Source: Subdoligranulum variabile
Lineage (GTDB): Bacteria > Bacillota > Clostridia > Oscillospirales > Ruminococcaceae
Direction: 5' to 3'
DNA: 64,000 nt
NCBI RefSeq assembly: GCF_025152575.1
Contig: NZ_CP102293.1
Location: forward strand, 1,922,001-1,986,000
Shown: positions 41,665 to 50,681 of the stretch, piece after piece
How the letters are laid out: the number at the start of each line of letters is the position of its first letter
Position numbering within the stretch: the stretch's first letter is position 1
Made by a program: the position numbers and the translations under genes
Notes under the pieces: model-generated
The model's input: only the letters and a program-made list of their open reading frames with translations
The model's database searches: none
What the model was told of the DNA's origin: nothing

Positions 41665-44061
41665 TTATTTGCATAGGATCTGTGTCTGCGCGGTGCCCAG
41701 CGGGCTTTCCGCTGTGATCTGCACGGTGCCGGGGCCGTCCGGCCGCACGATGGCCAGCGCCTCGCCGTAGTAGGTGTCGGTACTGGCGGTGAGGTAGCCG
41801 GTCTCGGTATAGGGGCAGCCGCTGCCCAGTCCCAGGAGGGTGCCCCCCTGCACCGAGACGTGGATCCTGCCGCGGGTCAGCGGTTTCAGGGTGCCCTGTC
41901 CGTCGGTGTACCGCAGCCGGACATAGCAGAGTTCTTCCGGCGTCACGGAGGACTGTTCAGGGCAAAGGAAAAGACGGGTATCCCCCTGGGCGCTCTGCAG
42001 ACTGGTGCGGCACAGCTCGGTGCCGTCGGCAGCATAGGCCACCGCCAGCAGTACGCCGGGCTGGTAGGTCACCGGGAAGACCACGCGGCAGTCCCCTTTG
42101 GGGGCCTTTTCTCCCAGCTTTTCTCCGTTGAGGAAGAGGGCGATGCGGGCTCCCCGGGCGTAAACTTCCACCTGGGTCTTCCGGCCTTCGCAGCCGTTCC
42201 AGGACCAGCTTTCCCAGGTGTTGGTCATCTTCCAGGCGGAGGGGGAATGGGGGTCCCCTGCGTGGTCGGCGGGCACCACCCCGATGCGGATGGGGGAAAG
42301 CTCAAAGGCTACCTGGGTGTAGGCTGCCTCGCCATTGGGACGGCCGGTGATGTCCAGCCGTCCGGCACCGGCGGTCAGCCAGCCCGGGCCGTGGTCAAAT
42401 TCCGGGGCGTAATCCTTGTACTCCCAGGCACCGATACCGCATTCGCCCAGATAGTCCATGCCGGACCACACGAAGTCCCCGATCAGGGCAGGATGCTCCT
42501 TGGCCAGCTCCCAGAAGCGGTAGGCATCGGAACAGAAGGTCTCGCTGCCCAGGATCACCCGGTCGGGATAGCGGCGGAAATCCTTGCGGTACCGGTTGAT
42601 GCCGTAGTTGTAGCCGGCCACGTCCATCCTGGCAAAGGCGTCCCGGGTCTTTACATCGCTGCCGTGGAGGGTGGCGCCGAACTTCATGAACCCGGAACCG
42701 GCCAGTCCGGCCAGGTTGTTGAAGAACTCGCTGCCCACCGCTTTTTTCTTCTTTGTCTCTCCCCGGCGCTTTTCCGCCTGCCGGGCTTCCTTTTCGGCGT
42801 TTTTGTCGCTGTAGACGCCAAGGCCCAGGGAGCTGAGAAAGTTGAAGAAGATGTTTACGCCGCAGGTTACGGGGCGGTCATCCATGGTGTGGAGATAGTC
42901 CGTCATCTGTCCGGTAAGTTCAATGCCCCGCTGCTGGGCGGTCTCGCTGACCTCGTTGCCGATGGAGTACAGTACCACCGACGGATGGTTGAAATCCCGG
43001 TCCACCAGGATCTTCAGGTCCTCCTGCCAGCGCTGGGGCAGGTAGTCGGCGTAGTCATACCGGGTCTTGTGGATATACCACATATCGGCATACTCATCCA
43101 TGACCAGCATGCCCAGCCGGTCACAGGCATCCAGCAGGGCGGGGGAGCAGGCGTTGTGTGCCGCGCGGATGGCGTTGTAGCCGGCCTGCATCAGCAGGCG
43201 GACCTTGCGCTCCTCCGCAAAGGGGTGGGATACCGCGCCCAGCAGGCCGTTGTCATGATGGATACAGGCACCGCGCAGGATGATCCGCTGCCCGTTGAGG
43301 CAGAATCCCTGTTTGGCGTCGCACCGGATCTGGCGGATGCCGAACCATATCTCCCGCACATCCTGGCCGAACTGCACGCGGCAGAGATAGCGCTTGGGAT
43401 GTTCCGGGCTCCAGAGTTGGGCGCCGGGCAGATCCAGAGGCAGACGGACCTGCCCGGACAAAGAGACGGTCTGCCGGGAAAGCAGCGTCTCGCCGTCCAG
43501 AATTTCCACACAGGCGTCCCCGGCGCAGGGCGCATCCAGTGCCACCTCGATGGAGGGAATGGTATAGTCCCGCGTACGGATCTTCACACCGTCCAGCGCC
43601 AGGTGCTCCTGGGGGAGCAGCAGCAGCCAGACGGAGCGGTAGATCCCGGCACCGGAATACCACCGGCTGTTGGGCTGGTCGGCGTTGCGGGCAATGACCC
43701 GGAGGGTATTTTCCTGTCCGTAGCGCAGGTGCCGGGTCAGCTCCACCCGGAAGGGCAGGTAACCGTTGGGGAAAAAGAGCAGCTGTTCCCCGTTGAGCCA
43801 GACCTCAGCCCGGTGGTAGACGCCTTCAAAGGCCACAAAGACCTGTTGGCCGGCCCATTCGGCGGGGGCTGTAAAGGTTTTTTCGTAGAGATAATCCGAT
43901 CCGACGAACCAGCCGGTGTTGGTGCCTCCCGCAGATTCCGGGGTGCGCGGTTCGGCCAGCATGGCGTCGTGGGGCAGGGTGACGGGCTGCGGTTCGCCGC
44001 CGTTTCCGGCGTTTTCCAGCCGCGTAAAGCACCAGCCCTGGTTAAAAAGAATCTTTTGCAT
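41665..44061 (-). CDS. Glycoside hydrolase family 2 (beta-galactosidase-like)
   Basis: A 798-residue enzyme with GH2 sugar-binding domain (about 1-170), immunoglobulin-like domain (170-265) and TIM barrel (265-560). The acid/base Glu is in LYSIGNEVSE and the nucleophile Glu probably in ILGSETF. C-terminal sandwich domains resemble DUF4982. A Lys/Arg/Glu-rich insertion lies in the barrel (after LGVYSDKN). No signal peptide is seen, so cytoplasmic action on beta-galactosides or beta-glucuronides is likely; specificity is uncertain. A terminator separates it from the upstream genes. Confidence 0.9.
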   Translation of the reverse strand: MQKILFNQGWCFTRLENAGNGGEPQPVTLPHDAMLAEPRTPESAGGTNTGWFVGSDYLYEKTFTAPAEWAGQQVFVAFEGVYHRAEVWLNGEQLLFFPNGYLPFRVELTRHLRYGQENTLRVIARNADQPNSRWYSGAGIYRSVWLLLLPQEHLALDGVKIRTRDYTIPSIEVALDAPCAGDACVEILDGETLLSRQTVSLSGQVRLPLDLPGAQLWSPEHPKRYLCRVQFGQDVREIWFGIRQIRCDAKQGFCLNGQRIILRGACIHHDNGLLGAVSHPFAEERKVRLLMQAGYNAIRAAHNACSPALLDACDRLGMLVMDEYADMWYIHKTRYDYADYLPQRWQEDLKILVDRDFNHPSVVLYSIGNEVSETAQQRGIELTGQMTDYLHTMDDRPVTCGVNIFFNFLSSLGLGVYSDKNAEKEARQAEKRRGETKKKKAVGSEFFNNLAGLAGSGFMKFGATLHGSDVKTRDAFARMDVAGYNYGINRYRKDFRRYPDRVILGSETFCSDAYRFWELAKEHPALIGDFVWSGMDYLGECGIGAWEYKDYAPEFDHGPGWLTAGAGRLDITGRPNGEAAYTQVAFELSPIRIGVVPADHAGDPHSPSAWKMTNTWESWSWNGCEGRKTQVEVYARGARIALFLNGEKLGEKAPKGDCRVVFPVTYQPGVLLAVAYAADGTELCRTSLQSAQGDTRLFLCPEQSSVTPEELCYVRLRYTDGQGTLKPLTRGRIHVSVQGGTLLGLGSGCPYTETGYLTASTDTYYGEALAIVRPDGPGTVQITAESPLGTAQTQILCK

Positions 44062-44092
44062 GTATCACCGCACTCTTCTCGTCATGGAATAG

Positions 44093-44140
44093 AAAAAGGG
44101 AGAGACCCAGCAGGAAACACTATGCTGTTGGATCTCTCCC
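44093..44140 (-). terminator. Intrinsic terminator after the small membrane protein gene
   Basis: On the minus strand GGGAGAGA (44140-44133) pairs with TCTCTCCC (44105-44098), with an inner CAGCA/TGCTG stem, followed by TTTTT at 44097-44093. It ends the lipoprotein-GH3 transcript before GH2. Confidence 0.87.
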
Positions 44141-44154
44141 GGGTAAGGTTCCGA

Positions 44155-44553
44155 TTATTTGCGATCGCTGGTAAAGCAGGCAATCATGCTCAGCAGGATA
44201 CTGACAAATTGCAGGACCAGGATGGCGATGACCACTTCCAGGATCGCGCCGCGTTCGTTCATGCCGTAGATCTTGTTGATCATCTCTTCAAACATGATGA
44301 CGCGGTCATTGATGTACATACCGAACGCCAGGGAGAACAGGATGGCGGGGACCAGCGGGGCGGATCTCTTGTCGGACAGGGCTGCGAACACCGCGCCGCA
44401 GACGCCCAGGACCATCAGCCCCAGCACTACCGGGTCGAAATGTCCCACCGAGGTGCTGTATACCGTGTAAATGACGGCGGTGATTAGACCGATGGCGCCG
44501 CCAAGCAGGCCGATTTTATAGCCAACATTGTGGCTTGCAAGCAACTTTTTCAC
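44155..44553 (-). CDS. Small four-span membrane protein of unknown function
   Basis: A 132-residue protein from GTG 44553. The RBS aggagg lies in the end of the GH3 gene, whose stop is 1 base upstream, so translation is coupled. It is predicted to have four membrane segments (about 12-34, 38-58, 64-84 and 108-126) with a basic start and basic end. I do not recognise the family. Its tight link to the membrane GH3 enzyme suggests a partner or stabiliser of that enzyme in the membrane. Confidence 0.78.
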   Translation of the reverse strand: MKKLLASHNVGYKIGLLGGAIGLITAVIYTVYSTSVGHFDPVVLGLMVLGVCGAVFAALSDKRSAPLVPAILFSLAFGMYINDRVIMFEEMINKIYGMNERGAILEVVIAILVLQFVSILLSMIACFTSDRK

Positions 44554-44554
44554 C

Positions 44555-47518
44555 TTACTTGACCTCCTTGGTCTTCTTCTTTTTTTCGTTGACAAGGAAC
44601 AGCGCGTACAGCCCGGCGGTGATCACGATGAGGGCGATGTTGCCGCCCAGGATCACCGGCTGCCACCACGGGGTGACCGAGACAATATCGTAAGCCGAAG
44701 CCAGACCGTTCATCAGGTGGGTGTGGGCATAGGTGTAGAAGATTCTGTGGTTGATCTCTTTGAGCTGCTCCACGATGTTGCCGTCATCGGTTTCGCGGAT
44801 GGCAGCGTTGATCTCCTTGGTACGGCTGTCGCCCGCAGCGCCGGAGGTGTAGCAGAACATGTCGGTGCCGTTCATCAGGGCATCTACCGAGTGCATGTAG
44901 GAGTTGACACCGGCGGCATCGGTGATGACGAAGCCCTGGAAGCCCCATTCACCGCGGAGGATGCCGTCCTGGATGTCGCTGGAGTGGCCGACCCAGGTCA
45001 GGCCCACACGGTTGAAGGCGGTCATGACGCTGCTGGCACCGCCCTTGGTGAAGGCACCCTCGAAGGCGCGGAGCTGGATCTCACGGAAGCCCTGCTCGTT
45101 TCCGAAGGTGGAAACACCGGTACGCCAGGTTTCCTGATCGTTGGCGAAGAAATGCTTGGGGCCTACCGACACGCCCTTGGCCTCCATTTCGGCGGTCTGG
45201 ACGGCGGACAGTTCATAAGCCAGGATGGGATCTTCACTGTAGTATTCGAAGTTGCGCCCGCCGAAGGGAGTTCTGTGGGTGTCCACACCGGGGCACCAGA
45301 CCTCGTGTGCGCTCTTGGCCAGCAGGGCATCCTCACCCATGTAGTAGCCGCGCTTGGCCAGCATGTCCTTGCTCCAGGAAGCGGCCGCCACGCTCTCGTT
45401 GACATAGGCGTTGCCGGCAATGCCGTCAGGGCCGTCGCCGTTGCTGGTGGCGGGGGAACCGATGCTCAGGTTCTCGCCGATGCCGCCGTTCTCCATGGTG
45501 TTGGCGATCAGGTCGGCCAGAGGGATCTGGTTGATGAAGGTCTCCCACAGGGGATCATCATAGTCCAGCCCGTACATGTCGGCCAGCTGGATGCCGCTGT
45601 CCACGCCCACGGGAATGCTCAGGGCGGAAGGCGCATCCTCGGCCTTGGTGTAGTTGCCGTCGCAGAGTTTGGCGATCATCTCGTCGGTGGCGGTGATCTG
45701 GGTGGCCTGCTGGGGGTAGGTGCCGGCCCAGTCCTTGCGGGACAGGTAGGTCACGCCGTTCTCGATCCAGTGGTTCAGGTCAGCCTCGTCCAGACGGTTG
45801 GTGACTTCGCCGTACTCGGTGGACTTGTAGGTCTCGGTGTCCAGTGCCGCCTCATTCCAGGTGTAGACCTTGTTGGCGTCGCCGTTGACCGCGTTGCCGT
45901 TTTCGTCGTACATACCGGTGGCCTGCTTCTTGGCCAGGATGTTGTTCAGGGCATCGTGGGCGTTGTCGCCGACGGCCAGGTAGTAGTCGCCCTGGCTCAT
46001 GATGTAGCCTTTGGCGTTGGTGTAGTCGTAGCTGGCCAGGAAATACTTGTCAAAAGTGATCTCGTAATCCACGGTCTGGCCCGGTTCCACCAGGTCGGTC
46101 TTGGTGAAGCCCACCAGCTGTACGGCGGACTTCTCCACGTTGTTTTCCTTCTCGTAATCGCCGTAGGGCGTCTGGGCGTAGAGTTCCACCACCGACTTGC
46201 CGGCCACGCTGCCGGTGTTGGTGACGGTGCCCTTGACGGTCATGGTGCCGTCGCCGTTGTCGGTGGTTCCGTCCATGGTCTGGGTGAAGGTGGTATAGGA
46301 CAGGCCGTAGCCGAAGGGATAGGAGACCTCATCGGCATAGTTCCAGCTGCCGCCCTGGGAATCCCAGATGCCCACGTTGGCATCGGCGCCCCCCTGGCCC
46401 AGGATCAGGTCCTCGTAGCGGGTCTCGTAGTATTTGTAGCCCACGTAGATGCCCTCGGCCTGCACCACGTAGTACTGGCCTTCCGAGGCGTTGTCAGTCA
46501 TGCCCTTGGCCACGTCGGAGCTGTTGGTGTAGGTGAATTCGCCGAAGTTCACCGTGGCGGGGGCGGACAGGGAGTTGGAGGCGTAGGTGTCCACCAGGCG
46601 GCCGGAGGGGCTGACGTTGCCCACCAGCAGGTCGGACACGCCGCGGAAACCGGTGCTCTGGCCGGGGCCGCCGATGAGCAGGATGGCATCCACACCGTAG
46701 TTGGCCAGCTCTTTGACCTCCATGGGATGACCGCTGTTCAGCAGAACAATGACTTTTTTGAACACGCCCTGGTCCTTGTACTGCTTGACAACTTCCAGCA
46801 TGTCCTTTTCATCCTGGTGCAGGGCCAGCTCGCTGATGCCTTCGCTGTCCTTGGTGTACAGGTCGTTGGACTCGGCACCCTCCCGGGCCAGGATCACGAT
46901 GGCCGCATCGGAATAGTTCTGGAAGGTGGCTTTTACCTCATCGGTGTACACCGACTTGGGCGCCTCACCGATGGTACGGGTGGAGGAGCTTCTCTTCAGG
47001 CCGCCGGCATCCAGCGCTTTGTAGGCGTCGATCAGCGTCTGGTTCACCTGGAATCCGGCGCGTTCGGGGTCGGTCAGGGCATCCACATAGGTGACCTGGG
47101 TGCCGCCGCTGCCGCCGCCGGAGTTGCCTTTCATGTAAGGGTTCACGGTAGCCTGGCCGAACAGCGTGACCTTGCTGCCCGCTGCCAGGGGCAGGGCGTT
47201 GTTGCTGTTCTGCAGCAGGACGGCGCCCTCCTCTTCCTCCTGTTCCACAAAGGCGGCTACCGCCTCATTCTTGGCGGCGATCTCCGCCTCGGTGGGGTTG
47301 TTCACATCCTGGGCAAAGTCGCTGGTAAAATACTGGGGTTTTTCCACATCATCTTCGCTCTGGATGCCGTCCTTCAGCACGAGCTTGCTGGTGGAAACGC
47401 CCAGGGCGTTGTTGATGACGGCCGCGTTGTCAAACGCCGCAAAGGATAAACCCAGCGCCACGGCCTCCACAAAGGCTACCACCGAAGTGAAGCCCCGGAG
47501 CAAATTGTTTTTTTGCAT
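44555..47518 (-). CDS. Membrane-anchored GH3 glycosidase with swapped domain order
   Basis: A 987-residue protein. One hydrophobic segment is at the N-terminus (about 9-32) and one at the C-terminus (about 950-975) before a lysine-rich end. The GH3 C-domain comes first (GAVLLQNSNNALPL near 98, GGPGQSTGFRG), then the fibronectin type III-like domain (SYPFGYGLSYTTF). The catalytic TIM-barrel domain comes last (GDGPDGIAGN, VGPKHFFANDQE, nucleophile Asp in GFVITDAAGV). Swapped domain order is known in some rumen GH3 enzymes. Topology implies an external enzyme acting on beta-glucosides or xylosides near the cell surface. RBS ggagg precedes the ATG. Confidence 0.9.
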   Translation of the reverse strand: MQKNNLLRGFTSVVAFVEAVALGLSFAAFDNAAVINNALGVSTSKLVLKDGIQSEDDVEKPQYFTSDFAQDVNNPTEAEIAAKNEAVAAFVEQEEEEGAVLLQNSNNALPLAAGSKVTLFGQATVNPYMKGNSGGGSGGTQVTYVDALTDPERAGFQVNQTLIDAYKALDAGGLKRSSSTRTIGEAPKSVYTDEVKATFQNYSDAAIVILAREGAESNDLYTKDSEGISELALHQDEKDMLEVVKQYKDQGVFKKVIVLLNSGHPMEVKELANYGVDAILLIGGPGQSTGFRGVSDLLVGNVSPSGRLVDTYASNSLSAPATVNFGEFTYTNSSDVAKGMTDNASEGQYYVVQAEGIYVGYKYYETRYEDLILGQGGADANVGIWDSQGGSWNYADEVSYPFGYGLSYTTFTQTMDGTTDNGDGTMTVKGTVTNTGSVAGKSVVELYAQTPYGDYEKENNVEKSAVQLVGFTKTDLVEPGQTVDYEITFDKYFLASYDYTNAKGYIMSQGDYYLAVGDNAHDALNNILAKKQATGMYDENGNAVNGDANKVYTWNEAALDTETYKSTEYGEVTNRLDEADLNHWIENGVTYLSRKDWAGTYPQQATQITATDEMIAKLCDGNYTKAEDAPSALSIPVGVDSGIQLADMYGLDYDDPLWETFINQIPLADLIANTMENGGIGENLSIGSPATSNGDGPDGIAGNAYVNESVAAASWSKDMLAKRGYYMGEDALLAKSAHEVWCPGVDTHRTPFGGRNFEYYSEDPILAYELSAVQTAEMEAKGVSVGPKHFFANDQETWRTGVSTFGNEQGFREIQLRAFEGAFTKGGASSVMTAFNRVGLTWVGHSSDIQDGILRGEWGFQGFVITDAAGVNSYMHSVDALMNGTDMFCYTSGAAGDSRTKEINAAIRETDDGNIVEQLKEINHRIFYTYAHTHLMNGLASAYDIVSVTPWWQPVILGGNIALIVITAGLYALFLVNEKKKKTKEVK

Positions 47519-47534
47519 AGCAGTTCCTCCTCAT

Positions 47535-48182
47535 TTACTGCGGATACTTCACATCCGGCGTCAGCACCTGGGACCAGTCGGCATAGGAGCAGAAATAATG
47601 CATGGACCAGTTGCCCAGAAGCAGATAGTCGAAGGAGACGTTGTTCTGTTCGTCGTATTCCAGCTGCATTTCGGTCTCGAAATCGTCGAAATCCTCCTTG
47701 CTGCGGTAGATGGGAAGCATGATCTTCAGGGTCTGGCCGTCCCAGGACCAGTGTCCGCTGACCGGTCCCATATAATCCAGGGCACCGCCCTGCAGCTGCA
47801 GGGTGCCGTCGGCGTGCAGTTCGCAGCGGTCAACGCCATTGTTCAGCGTCACAATGATCTTGTCGCTGGCGGGAATGACCGTGATGGGATTTTCAAAGGT
47901 GTAGTCGCCGTACTGGATAGTCACCACGGTGTCGTCTTCGGTCAGGGGGCCGTCGGGGGAGTAGGTGTAGTCGGTGACTTCCTTGCGGGTGCCGTCGGAA
48001 TATACTTCGGTGAGCATGAGACCGGTGGGATCGAAGGACTCTCCGATGACATACTCTTCCTTGTCGGCGGTCATCATCAGCTGCACGTCGGTGACGGTGG
48101 GCTCGGATGAGCAGCCGAACAGGCCGGCCGACAGTGCAAGCGCCATGGTGAGTGACAATACCATTTTGATTGCTTTTTTCAT
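47535..48182 (-). CDS. Lipoprotein with bacterial Ig-like domain
   Basis: A 215-residue lipoprotein with lipobox LFGC (Cys24). Residues 30-105 resemble a bacterial Ig-like (group 3/4) domain (YVIGESFDPTGLMLTEVYSDGTRKEVTDYTYSPDGPLTEDDTVVTIQY). The remainder is a small beta-rich domain (GTLQLQGG, GHWSWDGQTLKI). It is anchored outside the membrane and is the first gene before the GH3 enzyme, so it may help binding of glycan or wall. Function is unknown. The promoter at 48270-48297 is preceded by candidate LytTR sites. Confidence 0.85.
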   Translation of the reverse strand: MKKAIKMVLSLTMALALSAGLFGCSSEPTVTDVQLMMTADKEEYVIGESFDPTGLMLTEVYSDGTRKEVTDYTYSPDGPLTEDDTVVTIQYGDYTFENPITVIPASDKIIVTLNNGVDRCELHADGTLQLQGGALDYMGPVSGHWSWDGQTLKIMLPIYRSKEDFDDFETEMQLEYDEQNNVSFDYLLLGNWSMHYFCSYADWSQVLTPDVKYPQ

Positions 48183-48269
48183 GTTTTTGCCTCCATTTCT
48201 CTCCTTTTCCCAAGGGTTTGGTTCGGAATGATCTAGGGTTGTTTGCGGGCGCCTTCATAACCTGATTCC

Positions 48270-48297
48270 ATTATCTTCCTTTTTTTCACAACCTCAA
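48270..48297 (-). promoter_or_regulatory. Promoter of the lipoprotein-GH3 operon
   Basis: On the minus strand TTGAGG (48297-48292), 16-base spacer, GATAAT (48275-48270). Confidence 0.55.
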
Positions 48298-48305
48298 GTG
48301 TCTTC

Positions 48306-48334
48306 GCACACTTTGTCATTATCCTTGCACACAT
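48306..48334 (-). promoter_or_regulatory. Candidate LytTR-regulator direct repeats
   Basis: Two direct repeats, AAGTGTGC and ATGTGTGC on the minus strand, begin exactly 21 bases apart (gcacac at 48306 and 48327 on the plus strand). They lie about 8 bases upstream of the -35 at 48297. Imperfect direct repeats spaced two helical turns are the usual LytTR binding layout, and a LytTR regulator is encoded next door. Confidence 0.55.
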
Positions 48335-48350
48335 TGCGTATTTCACAAAA

Positions 48351-48376
48351 AAACGGACCCAACGGGTCCGTTTTTT
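48351..48376 (-). terminator. Terminator of the GHKL/LytTR operon
   Basis: ACGGACCC (48353-48360) pairs with GGGTCCGT (48364-48371), flanked by A7 and T6. On the minus strand it overlaps the kinase stop codon and ends with a T-run. Confidence 0.92.
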
Positions 48377-49703
48377 ATGTGGTATTGCCGTCCGGAATGG
48401 GCAGGAGCACCCGCAGCGAGAACATCTGGTGCTCCCCGTTGACGGTCATCTCCCCGCCGTATTTCTTGGCGATCTGCCGGATGAGTTTCAACCCGTAGCC
48501 GTGAAAGCGCGGGTCGGTCTTGGTGGTGCGGGGCAGTCCGTTGCGGAACACCAGCCGCCCGGTATAGGGGTTCTGGATCTGGATCATCAGAACGCGCTCC
48601 CAGCGGTAGACCTTCAGGTCCACCACCCGGCGTTCCGGCGGATCCAGCTGGCAGACTCCCTCGATGGCGTTGTCCAGGCCGTTGCGCAGCAGAAGGTAGA
48701 GATCCCCCGTCCTGACAAACTGCAGGCTTTCGCAGTCAGCCACGCACATGATCTGGATGTGGTGCTCGCGGCAATAGAGGCTGCGCTCCACCAGCGCGGT
48801 GTTCAGCGCCTCGTTCTTCATCCAGTATTCCCCGTCGTACAGCATCAGATTCTGCTCGATCTGCTGGACCAGATCGCTGCGCTGGGCGTCGCTCTGGGGC
48901 ACCAGCATGCCGGCGATCTGGTGCTTCAGATCGTGCATCAGGTGGGTGAGCAGATCCCGGTTCTGGCGGCTGTTTTCCAGCTGTTCATATCCCATATGCT
49001 GCACATAACTCTGCATATCCAGCTCATGCTGATAGTCCAGTGCCTGCTTCTGGTTGACCTGGATCCACATCAGGAAGAAACAGCACAGCATCTCATAGAC
49101 CTGGCAGAACAGGAACAGCGGACTGTAGGCTTGCCCGGTGGCGCCCTTCACCGCGATGCTGGTGAACGCGGCAACCAGAAAGATCAGACAGGTGGCGGCG
49201 GTCAGGCGCAGGTTATCCAGCTGGTAGACCCCGTTTTCACAGATGCGCCGGATGCTGGAACGATAAAAGATACAGTAGACCACCGGAACCGTCAGGAACT
49301 CGATAACCAGATCATAGCCCAGCCCGGTGCCGGGCACAAGGCCGAGCAGCAGCAGCTGGAACGCGGAGGAAAAATGCTGGATGCACAGGCTCAGCGCCAC
49401 GCAGTAGACCAGCTCTTTCCCGGTGGCTGGGCAGCAGAACGCGATGAAGACCGCCGATACCAGTGGAAACACCAGAATAAAGATGATGCAGCTGGCCACC
49501 ACGTTGGCCGGGCTCTGCCAGATGGCTCTGGCCCAGGCACTGTTCATGATGAGCAGGGAAACCAGTTCCACCAGCACACAGAAGGAAATCATCCGGGGCC
49601 AGAAGAACTCCCGCTTGCGGTGGGGCAGGATGAAAAGAAGACAGGCTCCCAGGATCTCGGTAATGTACTGGTTGCCGCGGATCATGTCGAAAATTCCGTT
49701 CAT
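48375..49703 (-). CDS. GHKL-domain sensor histidine kinase (AgrC/LytTR partner type)
   Basis: A 442-residue protein with about six or seven membrane segments in residues 15-235. A coiled region with the phospho-accepting HDLKHQIAG motif follows, then a GHKL ATPase domain (LLLRNGLDNAIEGV, GYGLKLIRQIAKKYGG). This is the architecture of AgrC-like kinases that pair with LytTR regulators and often sense peptides. It overlaps the regulator gene by 4 bases (ATGA). No peptide precursor gene was recognised nearby, so the signal is unknown. Confidence 0.9.
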   Translation of the reverse strand: MNGIFDMIRGNQYITEILGACLLFILPHRKREFFWPRMISFCVLVELVSLLIMNSAWARAIWQSPANVVASCIIFILVFPLVSAVFIAFCCPATGKELVYCVALSLCIQHFSSAFQLLLLGLVPGTGLGYDLVIEFLTVPVVYCIFYRSSIRRICENGVYQLDNLRLTAATCLIFLVAAFTSIAVKGATGQAYSPLFLFCQVYEMLCCFFLMWIQVNQKQALDYQHELDMQSYVQHMGYEQLENSRQNRDLLTHLMHDLKHQIAGMLVPQSDAQRSDLVQQIEQNLMLYDGEYWMKNEALNTALVERSLYCREHHIQIMCVADCESLQFVRTGDLYLLLRNGLDNAIEGVCQLDPPERRVVDLKVYRWERVLMIQIQNPYTGRLVFRNGLPRTTKTDPRFHGYGLKLIRQIAKKYGGEMTVNGEHQMFSLRVLLPIPDGNTT

Positions 49704-50407
49704 AGATTGCCCCCGATGTAGTCGGCAAAAGCCTGCATGAACAGCTTCCGCTTGGGACGGCTGATCTTCAGGCGCTGCCCGCCCGCCAGCAATTCGTTTT
49801 GTCCTACCCAGGTGACATACCGCAGATTGACCAGCAGCCCGTGGTCGCAGCGGAAAAAGTCGGCCCTTGCCAGCTGCTCTTCCACCCATTTCATGGTGCA
49901 GTTGCTCTCGAATACGCCGTCTTCCGTATGAAAGTACATCTTATGCTTGTTGGCTTCCACATAGATGAGGCGTTCCACGGAAATTCTTCTGGTTTCGTTT
50001 TTGCTGTTCAGCAGCAGCGTGTGCTCGTTCTCTTCGGGAATGCGCGGCAGCAGCAGGTCCATGCGCAGAGCAAAGGTTTCGTACACCAGGGGCTTGACCA
50101 GAAAATCCATGGCCCGGACTTCATAGCCTTTCAGCGCATACTGGGCCATGTGGGTGACGAAGACCAGAATGACTTCGGAATCCACTTCCCGGATGCGCCG
50201 GGCTGTGGACATTCCGTCCATGTTGGGCATCTCGATGTCCAGAAAGATCACGTCATATGCCGCCTGATAGTGCTCCATCAGATCCGCACCATCGGTAAAG
50301 CAGCTGACCTCAAAAGTCAGCCCGTGTTCCTGGCGGTAGCGTTCCAGATACTCGGTCAACCGCGTCATTTCTTCCGGGGCGTTCTCAGCCACTGCGATCC
50401 GAACCAT
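49700..50407 (-). CDS. LytTR-family response regulator
   Basis: A 235-residue regulator. The receiver domain has phospho-acceptor Asp57 (IFLDIEMPNMDG) and the lysine in FLVKPL. The LytTR DNA-binding domain covers about 135-235 (ISVERLIYVEANKHKMYFHTEDG, ADFFRCDHGLLVNLRYV, ISRPKRKLFMQAFADYI). RBS ggagg is 9 bases before the ATG at 50407. It likely binds the direct repeats at 48306-48334 and controls the lipoprotein/GH3/membrane-protein genes. Confidence 0.93.
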   Translation of the reverse strand: MVRIAVAENAPEEMTRLTEYLERYRQEHGLTFEVSCFTDGADLMEHYQAAYDVIFLDIEMPNMDGMSTARRIREVDSEVILVFVTHMAQYALKGYEVRAMDFLVKPLVYETFALRMDLLLPRIPEENEHTLLLNSKNETRRISVERLIYVEANKHKMYFHTEDGVFESNCTMKWVEEQLARADFFRCDHGLLVNLRYVTWVGQNELLAGGQRLKISRPKRKLFMQAFADYIGGNL

Positions 50408-50474
50408 GGAACTGTTCCTCCTTTTTGCGTTCTCCCCGCGCCGGAGAGATAACACAATTCCGTATATCATGTCC

Positions 50475-50504
50475 ATCATACCACACCCACCTGCCGGGAA
50501 ACAA
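50475..50504 (-). promoter_or_regulatory. Promoter of the LytTR/GHKL operon
   Basis: On the minus strand TTGTTT (50504-50499), 18-base spacer, TATGAT (50480-50475) with a TG extension (TGGTATGAT). Confidence 0.55.
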
Positions 50505-50617
50505 GCCTGCCCCGGGGCGGCACAGCTTTTGGGCCGACTTTGTCCGGCGAGGCGGGAAAACAATGACCGGCTCACCACCCGGCATGAACAGGTCCGCCTC
50601 CAGTTTTTCCCTCCCCC

Positions 50618-50661
50618 TTGACAAAAGGGCGGTGTGTCCTGTAAACTGAAACACAGTTTCA
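50618..50661 (+). promoter_or_regulatory. Promoter and Fur-family operator of the zinc regulator gene
   Basis: TTGACA (50618-50623), 18-base spacer, TAAACT (50642-50647). Overlapping its end is the palindrome TGAAAC-ACA-GTTTCA (50647-50661), in the position of a repressor site. A Fur-family regulator is encoded 20 bases further, so autoregulation is likely. Confidence 0.7.
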
Positions 50662-50681
50662 AATTGAGAGGGGCGCCCGCT

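Noticed and set aside
44528..47449. A plus-strand open frame of about 970 codons opposite the GH3 gene
   Set aside because: The GH3 catalytic and accessory motifs lie on the minus strand. The antisense product shows no recognisable domain and is compositionally biased.
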